A DNA stretch of 42,270 bases from Planctomycetaceae bacterium (lineage in GTDB: Bacteria; Planctomycetota; Planctomycetia; Pirellulales; Pirellulaceae). A program made the position numbers and the translations under genes. Shown in pieces: positions 15,963 to 23,691 of the stretch (position 1 is its first letter; the number at the start of each line of letters is the position of its first letter). The notes under the pieces are model-generated. The model was given only the letters and a program-made list of their open reading frames with translations. It did not search any database and had not been told where the DNA came from. The stretch spans positions 1-42,270 of the forward strand of contig PKCN01000011.1 in the NCBI GenBank assembly GCA_002862205.1, written 5' to 3'.

Positions 15963-18200
15963 ATGACCACGTTAGCCGAATCCCTCGTTAGCAGCTCATC
16001 AAGGCCGCTGACGGTCCGAAAACGCCCTGACCTGACGGCAAACCGTCAGTTCTATCAGGGTACGGCTTATTGGGTGGTCAAAGAGCCAGTGGGTTTGCAG
16101 TATTTTCGTTTTCACGAAGAAGAGTATTTCATTCTCAAAATGCTCGATGGGCATGTTAGCCTGCAGCAAATCAAAGATGGTTTTGAGCGGCGTTTCGCCC
16201 CTCAGAAAATCACCTTCGGTGATCTACAGCAGTTCATCGGTATGTTGCACCGAAGCGGGCTTGTGATCAGTAATTCACCTGGTCAGGGGAAAGCACTTCG
16301 GGAGCGTGGTCGCAAGAAAAAGAATAAAGAGACGTTGGGCAAGTTCGCTAATGTCTTTGCGCTAAGGTACCGCGGGTTTGACCCTGAAAAAATCCTCAAC
16401 GGGATTCTGCCGTGGTTTGGATGGCTCTTTACAGTACCTGCCCTTCTCTTCTTCACCTTGTTTCTGGCTTCCGCTGCACTGTTGCTCGCTACCCAGTACG
16501 AAACGGTCTACGCCAAGTTACCAACTTTTCAGCAATTCTTTGCCGCAGATCGTTGGCTGATCCTTGCCTGCACCATGGCAATTGTGAAGGTCTTGCATGA
16601 GTTTGGTCATGGCCTGAGTTGCAAGAAGTTTGGTGGTGAGTGTCATGAAATTGGTTTCATGCTGCTGGTGTTTACGCCCTGTCTTTACTGCAATGTATCC
16701 GATTCCTGGATGCTGCCAAACAAATGGAAGCGGGTCTGGATCGGGGCAGCTGGTATTTACGTCGAAATGATCCTGGCATCGATAGCGACGTATGTCTGGT
16801 GGTTTACCGAATCCGGGACGACGATTAATGATCTATGTCTGAATATGATGTTCTTGAACGTCGTCAGTACGGTATTAGTCAATGGTAACCCGCTGCTGCG
16901 ATTCGACGGCTACTACATCCTGATGGACGCGTTGGAAATTCCCAATCTGCGTCAAAAGAGTACTGAGGTGCTGAAACGCTGGTTTCAGGAGACATGCCTC
17001 GGATTGGAATTGCAGGACGATCCTTTTCAGCCCACACGTGGCCGATTCATGTTCGGCTTGTTCACGATTGCCAGTGTCATCTACCGCTGGGTCGTCGTGT
17101 TTTCGATTTGTTGGTTTGTGATCAAGGTCCTCGAGCCTTATGGGCTTCAGGCGATTGGACGGATGGTTGCGGTTATTGGTTTTGCCGGTTTGGTGGGGCA
17201 ACCCATCATCCAAACATGGAAATTTTGTCGAACTCCTGGGAGATTGTCCAAAGTGAAACGCACTCCCCTGTTAATCACATTGGGAATTGTTGCCAGTGTT
17301 CTGGTTGGTGTTTGCTACATACCGTTGCCTCACCACATTGATTGTGCATTTGAAATTCGTCCCAGCAAAGTCGGGACGGTTTATGCCGGTACCTCCGGCA
17401 GGATTGAGTGGGCGATTGAACCTCGCACGTCGGTTGAAGAAGGCCAGCAGATTGCCAGACTGATCAACCGTGATCTTGAAATTCGTTTGGCGGATCTCGA
17501 GGGCCAGGAATTAGTCGCCAATGCCCAACTCAAGACAATTCAATTGAGAAGCCGTGAGGACGTCTATCTGAAGGCTTCGATTGATACTCAGGAAGAACTG
17601 ATCAAGTCGATTCAATCGATGATTGCCGAGACCCAAAAAGAGGTCGAGCGTTTGACCCTGGTTGCCAAGCGATCTGGGGTTGTGATTTCACCACCCACTC
17701 GTGAGCCCCAAAAAGAGAACGACGGAAGATTGCCCGGTTGGACAGGGTCGCCACTGGATCAGGAAAACATTGGCGCACTTTTGACGCCGGGTGATGTGAT
17801 TTGTGAAATCGGAAATGATCAGGACTTCGAGGCCGTACTGATCATCGACCAAGGCGATGTGCAATTGGTCCGTGAAGGGCAGGAGGTCGAAATGAAGCTG
17901 GATTCTCGAAGGCTTGAAACCTTTGGAGGCATCATTGAAGAAAAATCAAATGAACCGCTCGATGCGGCCACCTTGGGGATGTCCAGTCAAACGGGTGGAG
18001 ATCTGCAGACCGAGATTGATCCCACCACAGGCATGATCATGCCAAGAAGTGTGTCCTATCAAGCACGCGTTCCATTGGTGATCGATGGGACACCGCTGAG
18101 GTCTGGGTACCGGGGATCCGCAAAAATTCACGTTGCACCCATGTCGTTGGGCAGCCGACTTTGGCGTGTGATTGTGAAAACATTCAATTTTGAACTTTAG
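15963..18200 (+). CDS. PqqD-like / M50 site-2-type metalloprotease / HlyD fusion membrane protein, module B
   Basis: Predicted 745 residues. An N-terminal PqqD-like region (about 40-105: YFRFHEEEYFILKMLDGHVSL, MLHRSGLVIS) is followed by a basic linker (RERGRKKKNKE). Several membrane helices carry the zinc motif HEFGH (212-216), a Cys pair in FTPCLYCNVSDSW, and NPLLRFDGYYILMDALEIPN with the second-motif Asp at 315. Both metal-binding motifs are intact. After helices to about residue 455 comes a HlyD lipoyl region (YAGTSGRIEWAIEPRTSVEEGQQ), a helical hairpin (about 500-565), and a second half with LVAKRSGVVISPPTREPQ. The beta-barrel contains an insert rich in polar residues (about 660-700). It has the same architecture as the module A protein at 9293-11479, so the two derive from duplication. 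The 108-bp gap upstream is larger than elsewhere in the module. No ribosome binding site was found at 15963. Confidence 0.85.
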   Translation: MTTLAESLVSSSSRPLTVRKRPDLTANRQFYQGTAYWVVKEPVGLQYFRFHEEEYFILKMLDGHVSLQQIKDGFERRFAPQKITFGDLQQFIGMLHRSGLVISNSPGQGKALRERGRKKKNKETLGKFANVFALRYRGFDPEKILNGILPWFGWLFTVPALLFFTLFLASAALLLATQYETVYAKLPTFQQFFAADRWLILACTMAIVKVLHEFGHGLSCKKFGGECHEIGFMLLVFTPCLYCNVSDSWMLPNKWKRVWIGAAGIYVEMILASIATYVWWFTESGTTINDLCLNMMFLNVVSTVLVNGNPLLRFDGYYILMDALEIPNLRQKSTEVLKRWFQETCLGLELQDDPFQPTRGRFMFGLFTIASVIYRWVVVFSICWFVIKVLEPYGLQAIGRMVAVIGFAGLVGQPIIQTWKFCRTPGRLSKVKRTPLLITLGIVASVLVGVCYIPLPHHIDCAFEIRPSKVGTVYAGTSGRIEWAIEPRTSVEEGQQIARLINRDLEIRLADLEGQELVANAQLKTIQLRSREDVYLKASIDTQEELIKSIQSMIAETQKEVERLTLVAKRSGVVISPPTREPQKENDGRLPGWTGSPLDQENIGALLTPGDVICEIGNDQDFEAVLIIDQGDVQLVREGQEVEMKLDSRRLETFGGIIEEKSNEPLDAATLGMSSQTGGDLQTEIDPTTGMIMPRSVSYQARVPLVIDGTPLRSGYRGSAKIHVAPMSLGSRLWRVIVKTFNFEL

Positions 18201-18492
18201 AGATCGAGGATCCAGTGGCGTCTCCTTTCACCCGATGGAAAAGTCGTCAGAGTAAATTGTGAAACAGGAAGAAACTTCAACCGAATAAGGTCGTCTTAGT
18301 TTGTAATCATGGAACCGTTGTTCATTCAGGTTCCGATCGCAAACAGGTGTATTAGCGGGCAACACCACAAGAGGATCCAACCGCCCACTAGGACTCCAGT
18401 TTCTGGGGTCAGTTTCCATTTTTGTTGACGATTACAGATTCCATTGAGTGATCGTCTTCCTAACAACTCCCAACCTTTCGGAGAATTCAACA
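18201..18492. other. Intergenic region before the DUF3467 gene
   Basis: This 292-bp gap contains no credible gene. GGAG at 18480-18483 is the ribosome binding site of the next gene. TTGACG near 18423 could be a -35 box, but no good -10 follows at normal spacing. No terminator for the M50 gene was seen, so read-through into the DUF3467 gene is possible. Confidence 0.4.
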
Positions 18493-18870
18493 ATGGCAGA
18501 TGAGACCAACCAAGAAGACGCGGCAAAGCCTGGCGCCGCCGCTGCAGCACAGACACAACAACCTGTTCAGGTTCAAGTGGTTGATGACGATGCTGCTGCA
18601 ACCTATGCCAACTTTTGTCGCGTGACGGGTTCACCGGAAGAGTTGATTGTTGACTTTGGTTTGAATCCGCAACCGATTGGGGTTCCCAAGGATCCAATTC
18701 AGGTCAAGCAACGTATCATCGTCAACTTCTACACCGCCAAGCGATTGCTGGCAGCTTTGCAGATGTCAGTTGCACGTCATGAGTCAGTCTTTGGAGTTCT
18801 GGAGACAGATATCAACAAACGGGTTCGACCTGGTTTGAGCCAGCAGGGTTCTGCCGAAAAGAAAAGCTAG
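18493..18870 (+). CDS. DUF3467 family protein
   Basis: Predicted 125 residues. ATG 18493 has GGAG nine bases upstream; the in-frame start at 18448 is rejected. The first 40 residues are low-complexity (Ala/Gln-rich, PGAAAAAQTQQPVQVQV). The rest fits DUF3467: YANFCRVTGSPEELIVDFGLNP, QVKQRIIVNFYTAKRLLAALQMSVARHESVFG. It is small, soluble and without a signal peptide. The biochemical function of the family is not known to me. It follows module B on the same strand after 292 bp, and a strong terminator follows it, so it may be the last gene of that transcription unit. The ending (QQGSAEKKS) is polar and probably disordered. Confidence 0.8.
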   Translation: MADETNQEDAAKPGAAAAAQTQQPVQVQVVDDDAAATYANFCRVTGSPEELIVDFGLNPQPIGVPKDPIQVKQRIIVNFYTAKRLLAALQMSVARHESVFGVLETDINKRVRPGLSQQGSAEKKS

Positions 18871-18897
18871 GTTGCAGTCGTTGCTAACCTGTGGTTT

Positions 18898-18916
18898 GAT
18901 CTGCAAATTGCAGATC
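18898..18916. promoter_or_regulatory. Short perfect palindrome (9-bp arms) after the DUF3467 gene
   Basis: GATCTGCAA, one A, then TTGCAGATC. It lies 27 bp after the DUF3467 stop and 15 bp before a terminator hairpin. The one-base centre is too small for a good RNA loop, so a protein-binding site or chance symmetry is as likely as an RNA role. Confidence 0.35.
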
Positions 18917-18931
18917 GCTGTGCAAGTATAT

Positions 18932-18963
18932 CGCGTCGTAGCATTTGCTCGACGCGTTTTTTT
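18932..18963 (+). terminator. Rho-independent terminator
   Basis: CGCGTCG pairs with CGACGCG. The stem can be extended by AGC/GCT past a single-base T bulge, closing on an ATTT loop, and seven T follow. It stands 61 bp after the DUF3467 stop, in the convergent gap before the LOG-family gene, and ends module B transcription. Confidence 0.85.
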
Positions 18964-19073
18964 GTGCCATTCCCGGTTCTTGGGCTGCAGGAATTCCATT
19001 CACCGGGTTGCAGTCAGAACATTCGTTTTGACATCCATCTGCAGACGCGGCAGGATGGGGCAGTCAGTTTTGC

Positions 19074-20117
19074 TCAGTCAGGTCGACCGTTGATACAATC
19101 GATCAACATTCGCAAGCGGCCCAGAGCCCGACGATTGAAGTGGAATACAAGTCGCGGCAATTCTGATAGATCGGGTTCACCGACTTCTTCGGGTTGGGCA
19201 GTCGTCTGCTCGTAGGTTCCGTCGACAAGGATATCGGCGTAGTTCTCCCGAATGTAAGCAAGTTTTGATTCTGCAAGCGGCGCTTTGAGGCGAAAGACGA
19301 GACGGTTTTTGACATACCGCATGCTGTGATAGACACGGTAAAAATTCAGCGTTTCTTCGATCGCTTGGTCAACCGAATTGGTGATCTTGTACAGTCGCAC
19401 ATCTTCGGGGCTGATCATGCCACCATTTCCGAGCTGTTTTTCGATGAATTCTCCAAGGTCCTTCCAGTAGCTTCCGCCTGGATGGTCGAGCAGCACCAGT
19501 GGCGTCATGGTCTGCTTCCCTGTCTGCATCAGGGTGAGTGTTTCCATTGCTTCGTCGAGTGTGCCGAAACCACCTGGCAGGCAAACAACTGCACTGCATT
19601 CTTTCACAAACATCAGCTTGCGTGTGAAGAAGTACTTCATGGTGACGAGTTTTGGGTCGCCCTCAATATATTGGTTTGCACTCTGTTCAAATGGCAGCAT
19701 GATATTCAAGCCGAGTGATGCTTCGCGGCCTGCCCCTCGGTGACCTGCTTCCATGATGCCTCCACCAGCGCCGGTAATGACCATCCAGCCATGCTTTGCC
19801 ATTCGCTGACCAAGTTCGACGGCTGCTTGATATTCGGGGTGATCAGGACTCGTTCTTGCTGAACCAAAGATGGTGAGCTTGCGACGGCGTCGAAAGGGTC
19901 GAAACACCTTGAAGGCGTAACGAAGTTCTCGCAGGGTTCGCGAGAGAATCTTGAGGTCGCCTCGAGCCGTTTGGTCTTTTTCAAGCTTGCCGATCGTGCT
20001 CCGCATGACACGGTACATGTCTTGGGAATCGACAGGCTTGATGGGGTCATCAGCCGGTTGCGGCCGCTGGATTTCGTCTTCGCCAATCGCTTCGAGAGGG
20101 AGGTCGTCCTGATTCAT
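19074..20117 (-). CDS. LOG-family (TIGR00730-like) nucleoside-monophosphate phosphoribohydrolase
   Basis: Predicted 347 residues. The Rossmann core begins LTIFGSARTS (81-90) and continues with VITGAGGGIMEAGHRGAG (113-130). The family signature PGGFGTLDE (181-189) and an upstream R-K pair (TRKLMF) form the substrate site. Members cleave cytokinin riboside or other nucleoside 5'-monophosphates to the base and ribose 5-phosphate, and were long mislabelled lysine decarboxylases. It is longer than the common ~190-residue LOG proteins, with an N-terminal helical extension (about 1-78) and a C-terminal tail of about 90 residues, as in the larger bacterial group. Cytoplasmic, monocistronic or with weak linkage to nhaA upstream. 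AGGA lies ten bases before the start. Confidence 0.9.
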   Translation of the reverse strand: MNQDDLPLEAIGEDEIQRPQPADDPIKPVDSQDMYRVMRSTIGKLEKDQTARGDLKILSRTLRELRYAFKVFRPFRRRRKLTIFGSARTSPDHPEYQAAVELGQRMAKHGWMVITGAGGGIMEAGHRGAGREASLGLNIMLPFEQSANQYIEGDPKLVTMKYFFTRKLMFVKECSAVVCLPGGFGTLDEAMETLTLMQTGKQTMTPLVLLDHPGGSYWKDLGEFIEKQLGNGGMISPEDVRLYKITNSVDQAIEETLNFYRVYHSMRYVKNRLVFRLKAPLAESKLAYIRENYADILVDGTYEQTTAQPEEVGEPDLSELPRLVFHFNRRALGRLRMLIDCINGRPD

Positions 20118-20188
20118 GCGATCATAGTCCTGTTTGGAAGATTTCTTTTGTCTTAGACGAGTGAGTCAGCGATCCTGCGTTCTCATTC

Positions 20189-21553
20189 TCAGCCAGCTTC
20201 GGTTTCTGTTTTCGGATCGACGCTGGCGCGTGGTTCTGGCCGGACCCCGAGCGCCTTGGCAATCAAAATTGCGAGGGGAGCTGCAGCAAAACTGAGCAAG
20301 GCTCCCATTTTCACGGAGTCCTGAACTGGGCCAGCAACCGTAAATGCTGCGACTGATACAAAGAGTGCAACAGTGAATCCGATACCTGCGACCATTCCAA
20401 GGGTGACGACGTGACGGTAGTCCATCCCGGCGGGTTTCTGAAGCTTCAAGCCCTTCTCTGCAAACAGCGTCATTGCAGTGATGCCCAATGGTTTACCAAG
20501 CAACAGTCCGCCCAGGACAAGCCATGTGCCTGTGCCAAGACTGCTCATCACAACACCTGCGTTAGCCAACCCAAAGAGGCCAAGGAAAAATTCAACCGGA
20601 GTTTTCCAGAAGTGTTCGAACTCATTCAAGGTATCTTCGCGATTCTTTTCTGCTTTGGCGAACATGCCCAAGTCAGTGTGGGCATGAGGTAGGAACGGAA
20701 TGATGGGGACCAGCCCCAAAGCTGCGTGAATGTTTGCCTGATAGAAGCTGTACCAGCATAAAACTCCCGGGCCCAGCAAGTAGAACCAATGAGAATGTAC
20801 TTTTCCTCTTTTTAAGAGCAACGCCAGTGCCATTGCACCCACGGTCAGAAGAAACCATTGAATCTGTAAGGGGGCCTGAGGATAAAATACAGCCAGAATC
20901 ATCAGGCCTGCTGCATCATCGGCAATCGCCAGCAACAGCAGGAAAGCGATCGCTGGGTGCCCAACGCCAAATATCATGCGCGCAATCAGATAACTGAAGG
21001 CGATATCCGTGGCACAGGGGACCGCCCAACCCTTGCCGAAAATGTCCTGAGTCCCGGTGAAGTAACAACCGATGATGTACACCAGTGCTGGCCCAGCAAT
21101 TCCACCCACGGTCGCAAGCAGCGGTGTTGCAGCTTTTCTGGGATTGGAAAGCGCGCCACCTGGCAACAGTGATTCCCAGACTTCTTTGGCCGCAATGGCG
21201 AAGAAAAGAGCCATCAATATGTCGTTGATGACAAAGTGGATGGTCAAACCATGATGGCCCCCATGACTTTCCTGGTCATCCTGCTCAGCTCCTTCCGTGG
21301 TTTCAACCGAAGATGTTGTTTGGTTCTCGTCGCTGGCGTGGTCGTCCTCGTGATCACTCCAAAGGGAAGTCAGGTCGAAATCAACAAATCGAGTGTAGCT
21401 GGTTTCGGGAGGAGCACCTGAATCGTCAGACCCTGAGGGGATGGGCGATGCCAAGTTCGCCCAGATCAATGCGGCGATGGCACCTGCGATTAGCAGGAAT
21501 GAGTTGTCAATTAAGGTGCGGACGATACCGCTTTTCTGTTCGTGTCCGGTCAT
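20189..21553 (-). CDS. nhaA: NhaA-type Na+/H+ antiporter with acidic/His-rich loop
   Basis: Predicted 454 residues against about 390 in E. coli NhaA. Key residues are present: ATDIAFS (T182, D183), the paired aspartates AIADD (D212, D213), GLANAGV, and the Lys in GKPLGI. This supports electrogenic exchange of sodium for protons across the inner membrane. The extra length is mostly a loop between helices 1 and 2 (about 66-102) rich in Asp, Glu and His (SDHEDDHASDENQ, SHGGHHG), which might bind cations or sense pH (inference). The C-terminus ends in a short polar tail. The upstream 416 bp has no gene and should hold its promoter. The Asp/Glu/His-rich segment has no effect on frame and is in good coding context. 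Confidence 0.93.
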   Translation of the reverse strand: MTGHEQKSGIVRTLIDNSFLLIAGAIAALIWANLASPIPSGSDDSGAPPETSYTRFVDFDLTSLWSDHEDDHASDENQTTSSVETTEGAEQDDQESHGGHHGLTIHFVINDILMALFFAIAAKEVWESLLPGGALSNPRKAATPLLATVGGIAGPALVYIIGCYFTGTQDIFGKGWAVPCATDIAFSYLIARMIFGVGHPAIAFLLLLAIADDAAGLMILAVFYPQAPLQIQWFLLTVGAMALALLLKRGKVHSHWFYLLGPGVLCWYSFYQANIHAALGLVPIIPFLPHAHTDLGMFAKAEKNREDTLNEFEHFWKTPVEFFLGLFGLANAGVVMSSLGTGTWLVLGGLLLGKPLGITAMTLFAEKGLKLQKPAGMDYRHVVTLGMVAGIGFTVALFVSVAAFTVAGPVQDSVKMGALLSFAAAPLAILIAKALGVRPEPRASVDPKTETEAG

Positions 21554-21969
21554 ATTCCGCAGTCTGGAACATCAGTGAGCAGGGATGTAGTCGGCATTCA
21601 TATTTAATGAAAGCCTCGGGAAGCACGTTGCTGTCTGGAAATATAGTGGTTGGAGGTGAAGTTGGTGAGGTCACTTGAACGCATCGGAATCGCGCGTTTT
21701 GCAATAAAATTGCGTATCAAGTGCCGATAATTCCACCGATGTTGGCTGCCATGGCACTCCAGGGGCAGATTATGAGAGCCAGATTTGAACGAATGCAACC
21801 GTTGTCTTGCCCTTGAAGCGTCAGATTCAACATTCCGACTGCTCACAATCTGCTCCAAAAAAGAACCAGACTGCTTCGGAATGGATGATCTTCAGACTCG
21901 CGAGGTGATGGGAACCATCTCGCCAGCCAGCCCCCTCGGGGCAAAACTTTTATCTGTCCGAAAAACAGC
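21554..21969. other. 416-bp intergenic region upstream of nhaA
   Basis: There is no credible gene; the short frames here have poor composition. A GCCCC-CTC-GGGGC hairpin at 21930-21942 lies 28 bp after the DUF1111 gene stop but lacks a T-tract in the minus direction, so it is at best a weak terminator. The nhaA promoter and leader should lie in the 21554-21750 part. I could not recognise a known sodium or lithium riboswitch. Confidence 0.4.
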
Positions 21970-23691
21970 TCAAAGCTTTGCTTTTGGAACATTGACGGGG
22001 GCTACCAGAGTTTCCATGAACTTGATGATCGCGGATCGATCACGATGAGAGAGATTCAGGAATCGGTCGCGAGTTCCAGCAGCTTCGCCCTCGTGCATGC
22101 TAACGGCTTCCAGCAGGGTGCCCGCTCGGCCATCGTGCATGTAAGGCGCTGAATCCCGCACGCCCCACAACGGCGGGGTACGCCACTCCTGCATGTGATT
22201 CGTGGGCTCAATTTGGATTCTTAATTGGTGTTCCATTTCACGAACTTCACGCGTTCTTCTTGATATACCGAATAAAGTGATTCCTTCTCCAACACTGTTG
22301 GTCTCGCCTGCAGCTTCAGTCAAAGTTTCCGACGCTCGGCCCAAGATCACAAACTGAAGTTTTTTCGGCTGTGTTGCCACATTGAAAACAATCGCTGAGC
22401 CGATGCTCAGTGGATTTCCTGCCGAATCAGTCGACAGATTGTCGGAGATCGCCAGTGGATTTCCTGCCGAATCAGTCGACACACTGCCCGAGATCATTTG
22501 TGTGCCACCATAGTATGACGCGGGAGTGCGGGGGGGACGTGCTGGATTTACGACTCTTTCAGACCTGATTCGATGGGGTTCAGCAAAGTTAATATCCTTT
22601 AATTCATAACCCATGTCGTGGAGTAAGAGGTCACTGTAGATGCCGATGGCATTTTCAAGATTGGGTTGGTGGCAAATCGAGCAACCAATCGATGAAAACT
22701 TTTTTTCACCACGAGCCCTTTGTTCACGCTCGTCGCTATCCAATGAAACGTCACGAATGGGTGCAGGCAGAGCTCTGACAAAATGTGTCAGAGTACGAAT
22801 TTGAGTATCCGTGATGTCGATGGATGTGTTTTTGTAATTGGGATACAGAGGATCTATCGGTTGTTTTCTACGCTTGGTTTCTAGTCCAATTTCTGCTGCG
22901 CAGGCTTGGTCGTTAAAGTCAATCAGCGAGGCAATATTGGCTCGCCAGCCAAACTTTCCATATCGTCCATCCACCAGTGTTGATGGTCGGCCACTAATTT
23001 CCGGATGCGCCTTTTGTGCTTTGGCAACTGCATTCATGGTTTTCCTGCTGACCTGATCGATGAGGCCGCTGCCGAAAAGCGGGGGAGTATTTCGCTGATA
23101 GATGCGTCCATGGACGGTTAATTGGTGTTTTCCTTTTCTCGAGGAGTACACAAAAGGCGTCGCGTTGGCGACCCGCACTTCTTCCGCATTGAGGGGGCCA
23201 CCAGATGGGCTGAACGATGCTCGAGTACCTGACATGATCGCCTCGTTGGCGTTGAGAAATGCGGTGGACCCGAAGTGCTGAAGCGGTATGGCGTTTGTCA
23301 TGCTCCCGTTGGGAGCGACGAATCCGGGGTGGATTTCCGCTAGCATGCTCGGCGCGACAATCGAGGGTGTGAAGCCAGTCAAACGCAACTTTTCGATTCC
23401 AATTGACTTCGCATTGAATCGGGCGCCACCGCTACCCCCAACACCACCCTGATGATGGCAGGCGACACACGACTTGGCATTGTGCAGTGGTCCCAACCCA
23501 TCACTACCTAAACCTGGGTTGCGGCTTGGCCATTCCCGCTCAAAAAGTGCCCTGCCTTGTTGAATTCGCTGTTGGTCGATTGCATTGGGTTCCACTGCCA
23601 CGAGGCAAGCACTGGTGATCAGGCTGAATGCCATGATCAAGTTGGCCGTGATGGTCGCTAAGAGCATTTGCCTCAGGTATGACTCAGTCAT
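21970..23691 (-). CDS. DUF1111 / di-heme oxidoreductase-like c-type cytochrome
   Basis: Predicted 573 residues with an N-terminal hydrophobic export segment (about 9-33). Two haem c sites are visible: CVACHH (75-79) and CSICHQ (337-341). LLLHDMG near 360 and RTPPLWGVRDSAPYMHDGRAGTLLEA near 510 are typical of the DUF1111/di-heme oxidoreductase family, which is related to MauG-type peroxidases. The likely site is the periplasm; the substrate is unknown. An internal duplication of 15 residues (about 400-430) lies between these motifs. The start overlaps the stop of the upstream unknown gene by ATGA (23688-23691), so the two are translationally coupled and probably work together. The C-terminus (RSAIIKFMETLVAPVN) matches the family end. 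Confidence 0.88.
   Translation of the reverse strand: MTESYLRQMLLATITANLIMAFSLITSACLVAVEPNAIDQQRIQQGRALFEREWPSRNPGLGSDGLGPLHNAKSCVACHHQGGVGGSGGARFNAKSIGIEKLRLTGFTPSIVAPSMLAEIHPGFVAPNGSMTNAIPLQHFGSTAFLNANEAIMSGTRASFSPSGGPLNAEEVRVANATPFVYSSRKGKHQLTVHGRIYQRNTPPLFGSGLIDQVSRKTMNAVAKAQKAHPEISGRPSTLVDGRYGKFGWRANIASLIDFNDQACAAEIGLETKRRKQPIDPLYPNYKNTSIDITDTQIRTLTHFVRALPAPIRDVSLDSDEREQRARGEKKFSSIGCSICHQPNLENAIGIYSDLLLHDMGYELKDINFAEPHRIRSERVVNPARPPRTPASYYGGTQMISGSVSTDSAGNPLAISDNLSTDSAGNPLSIGSAIVFNVATQPKKLQFVILGRASETLTEAAGETNSVGEGITLFGISRRTREVREMEHQLRIQIEPTNHMQEWRTPPLWGVRDSAPYMHDGRAGTLLEAVSMHEGEAAGTRDRFLNLSHRDRSAIIKFMETLVAPVNVPKAKL
22408..22497 (-). repeat. 45-bp in-frame tandem duplication in the DUF1111 gene
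   Basis: Two 45-bp units start at 22408 and 22453. Their first 29 bases are identical; the rest have diverged. They encode two copies of STDSAGNPL spaced 15 residues apart. The near identity of the core suggests a recent duplication or selection on the peptide. Confidence 0.85.

Noticed and set aside
21554-21750. Sodium or lithium riboswitch upstream of nhaA
   Set aside because: The position is suitable, but I could not match any known riboswitch consensus by eye; a covariance-model search would be needed.
21930-21942. GC hairpin as a terminator for the DUF1111 gene
   Set aside because: The stem is only five pairs and no T-tract follows in the minus direction.
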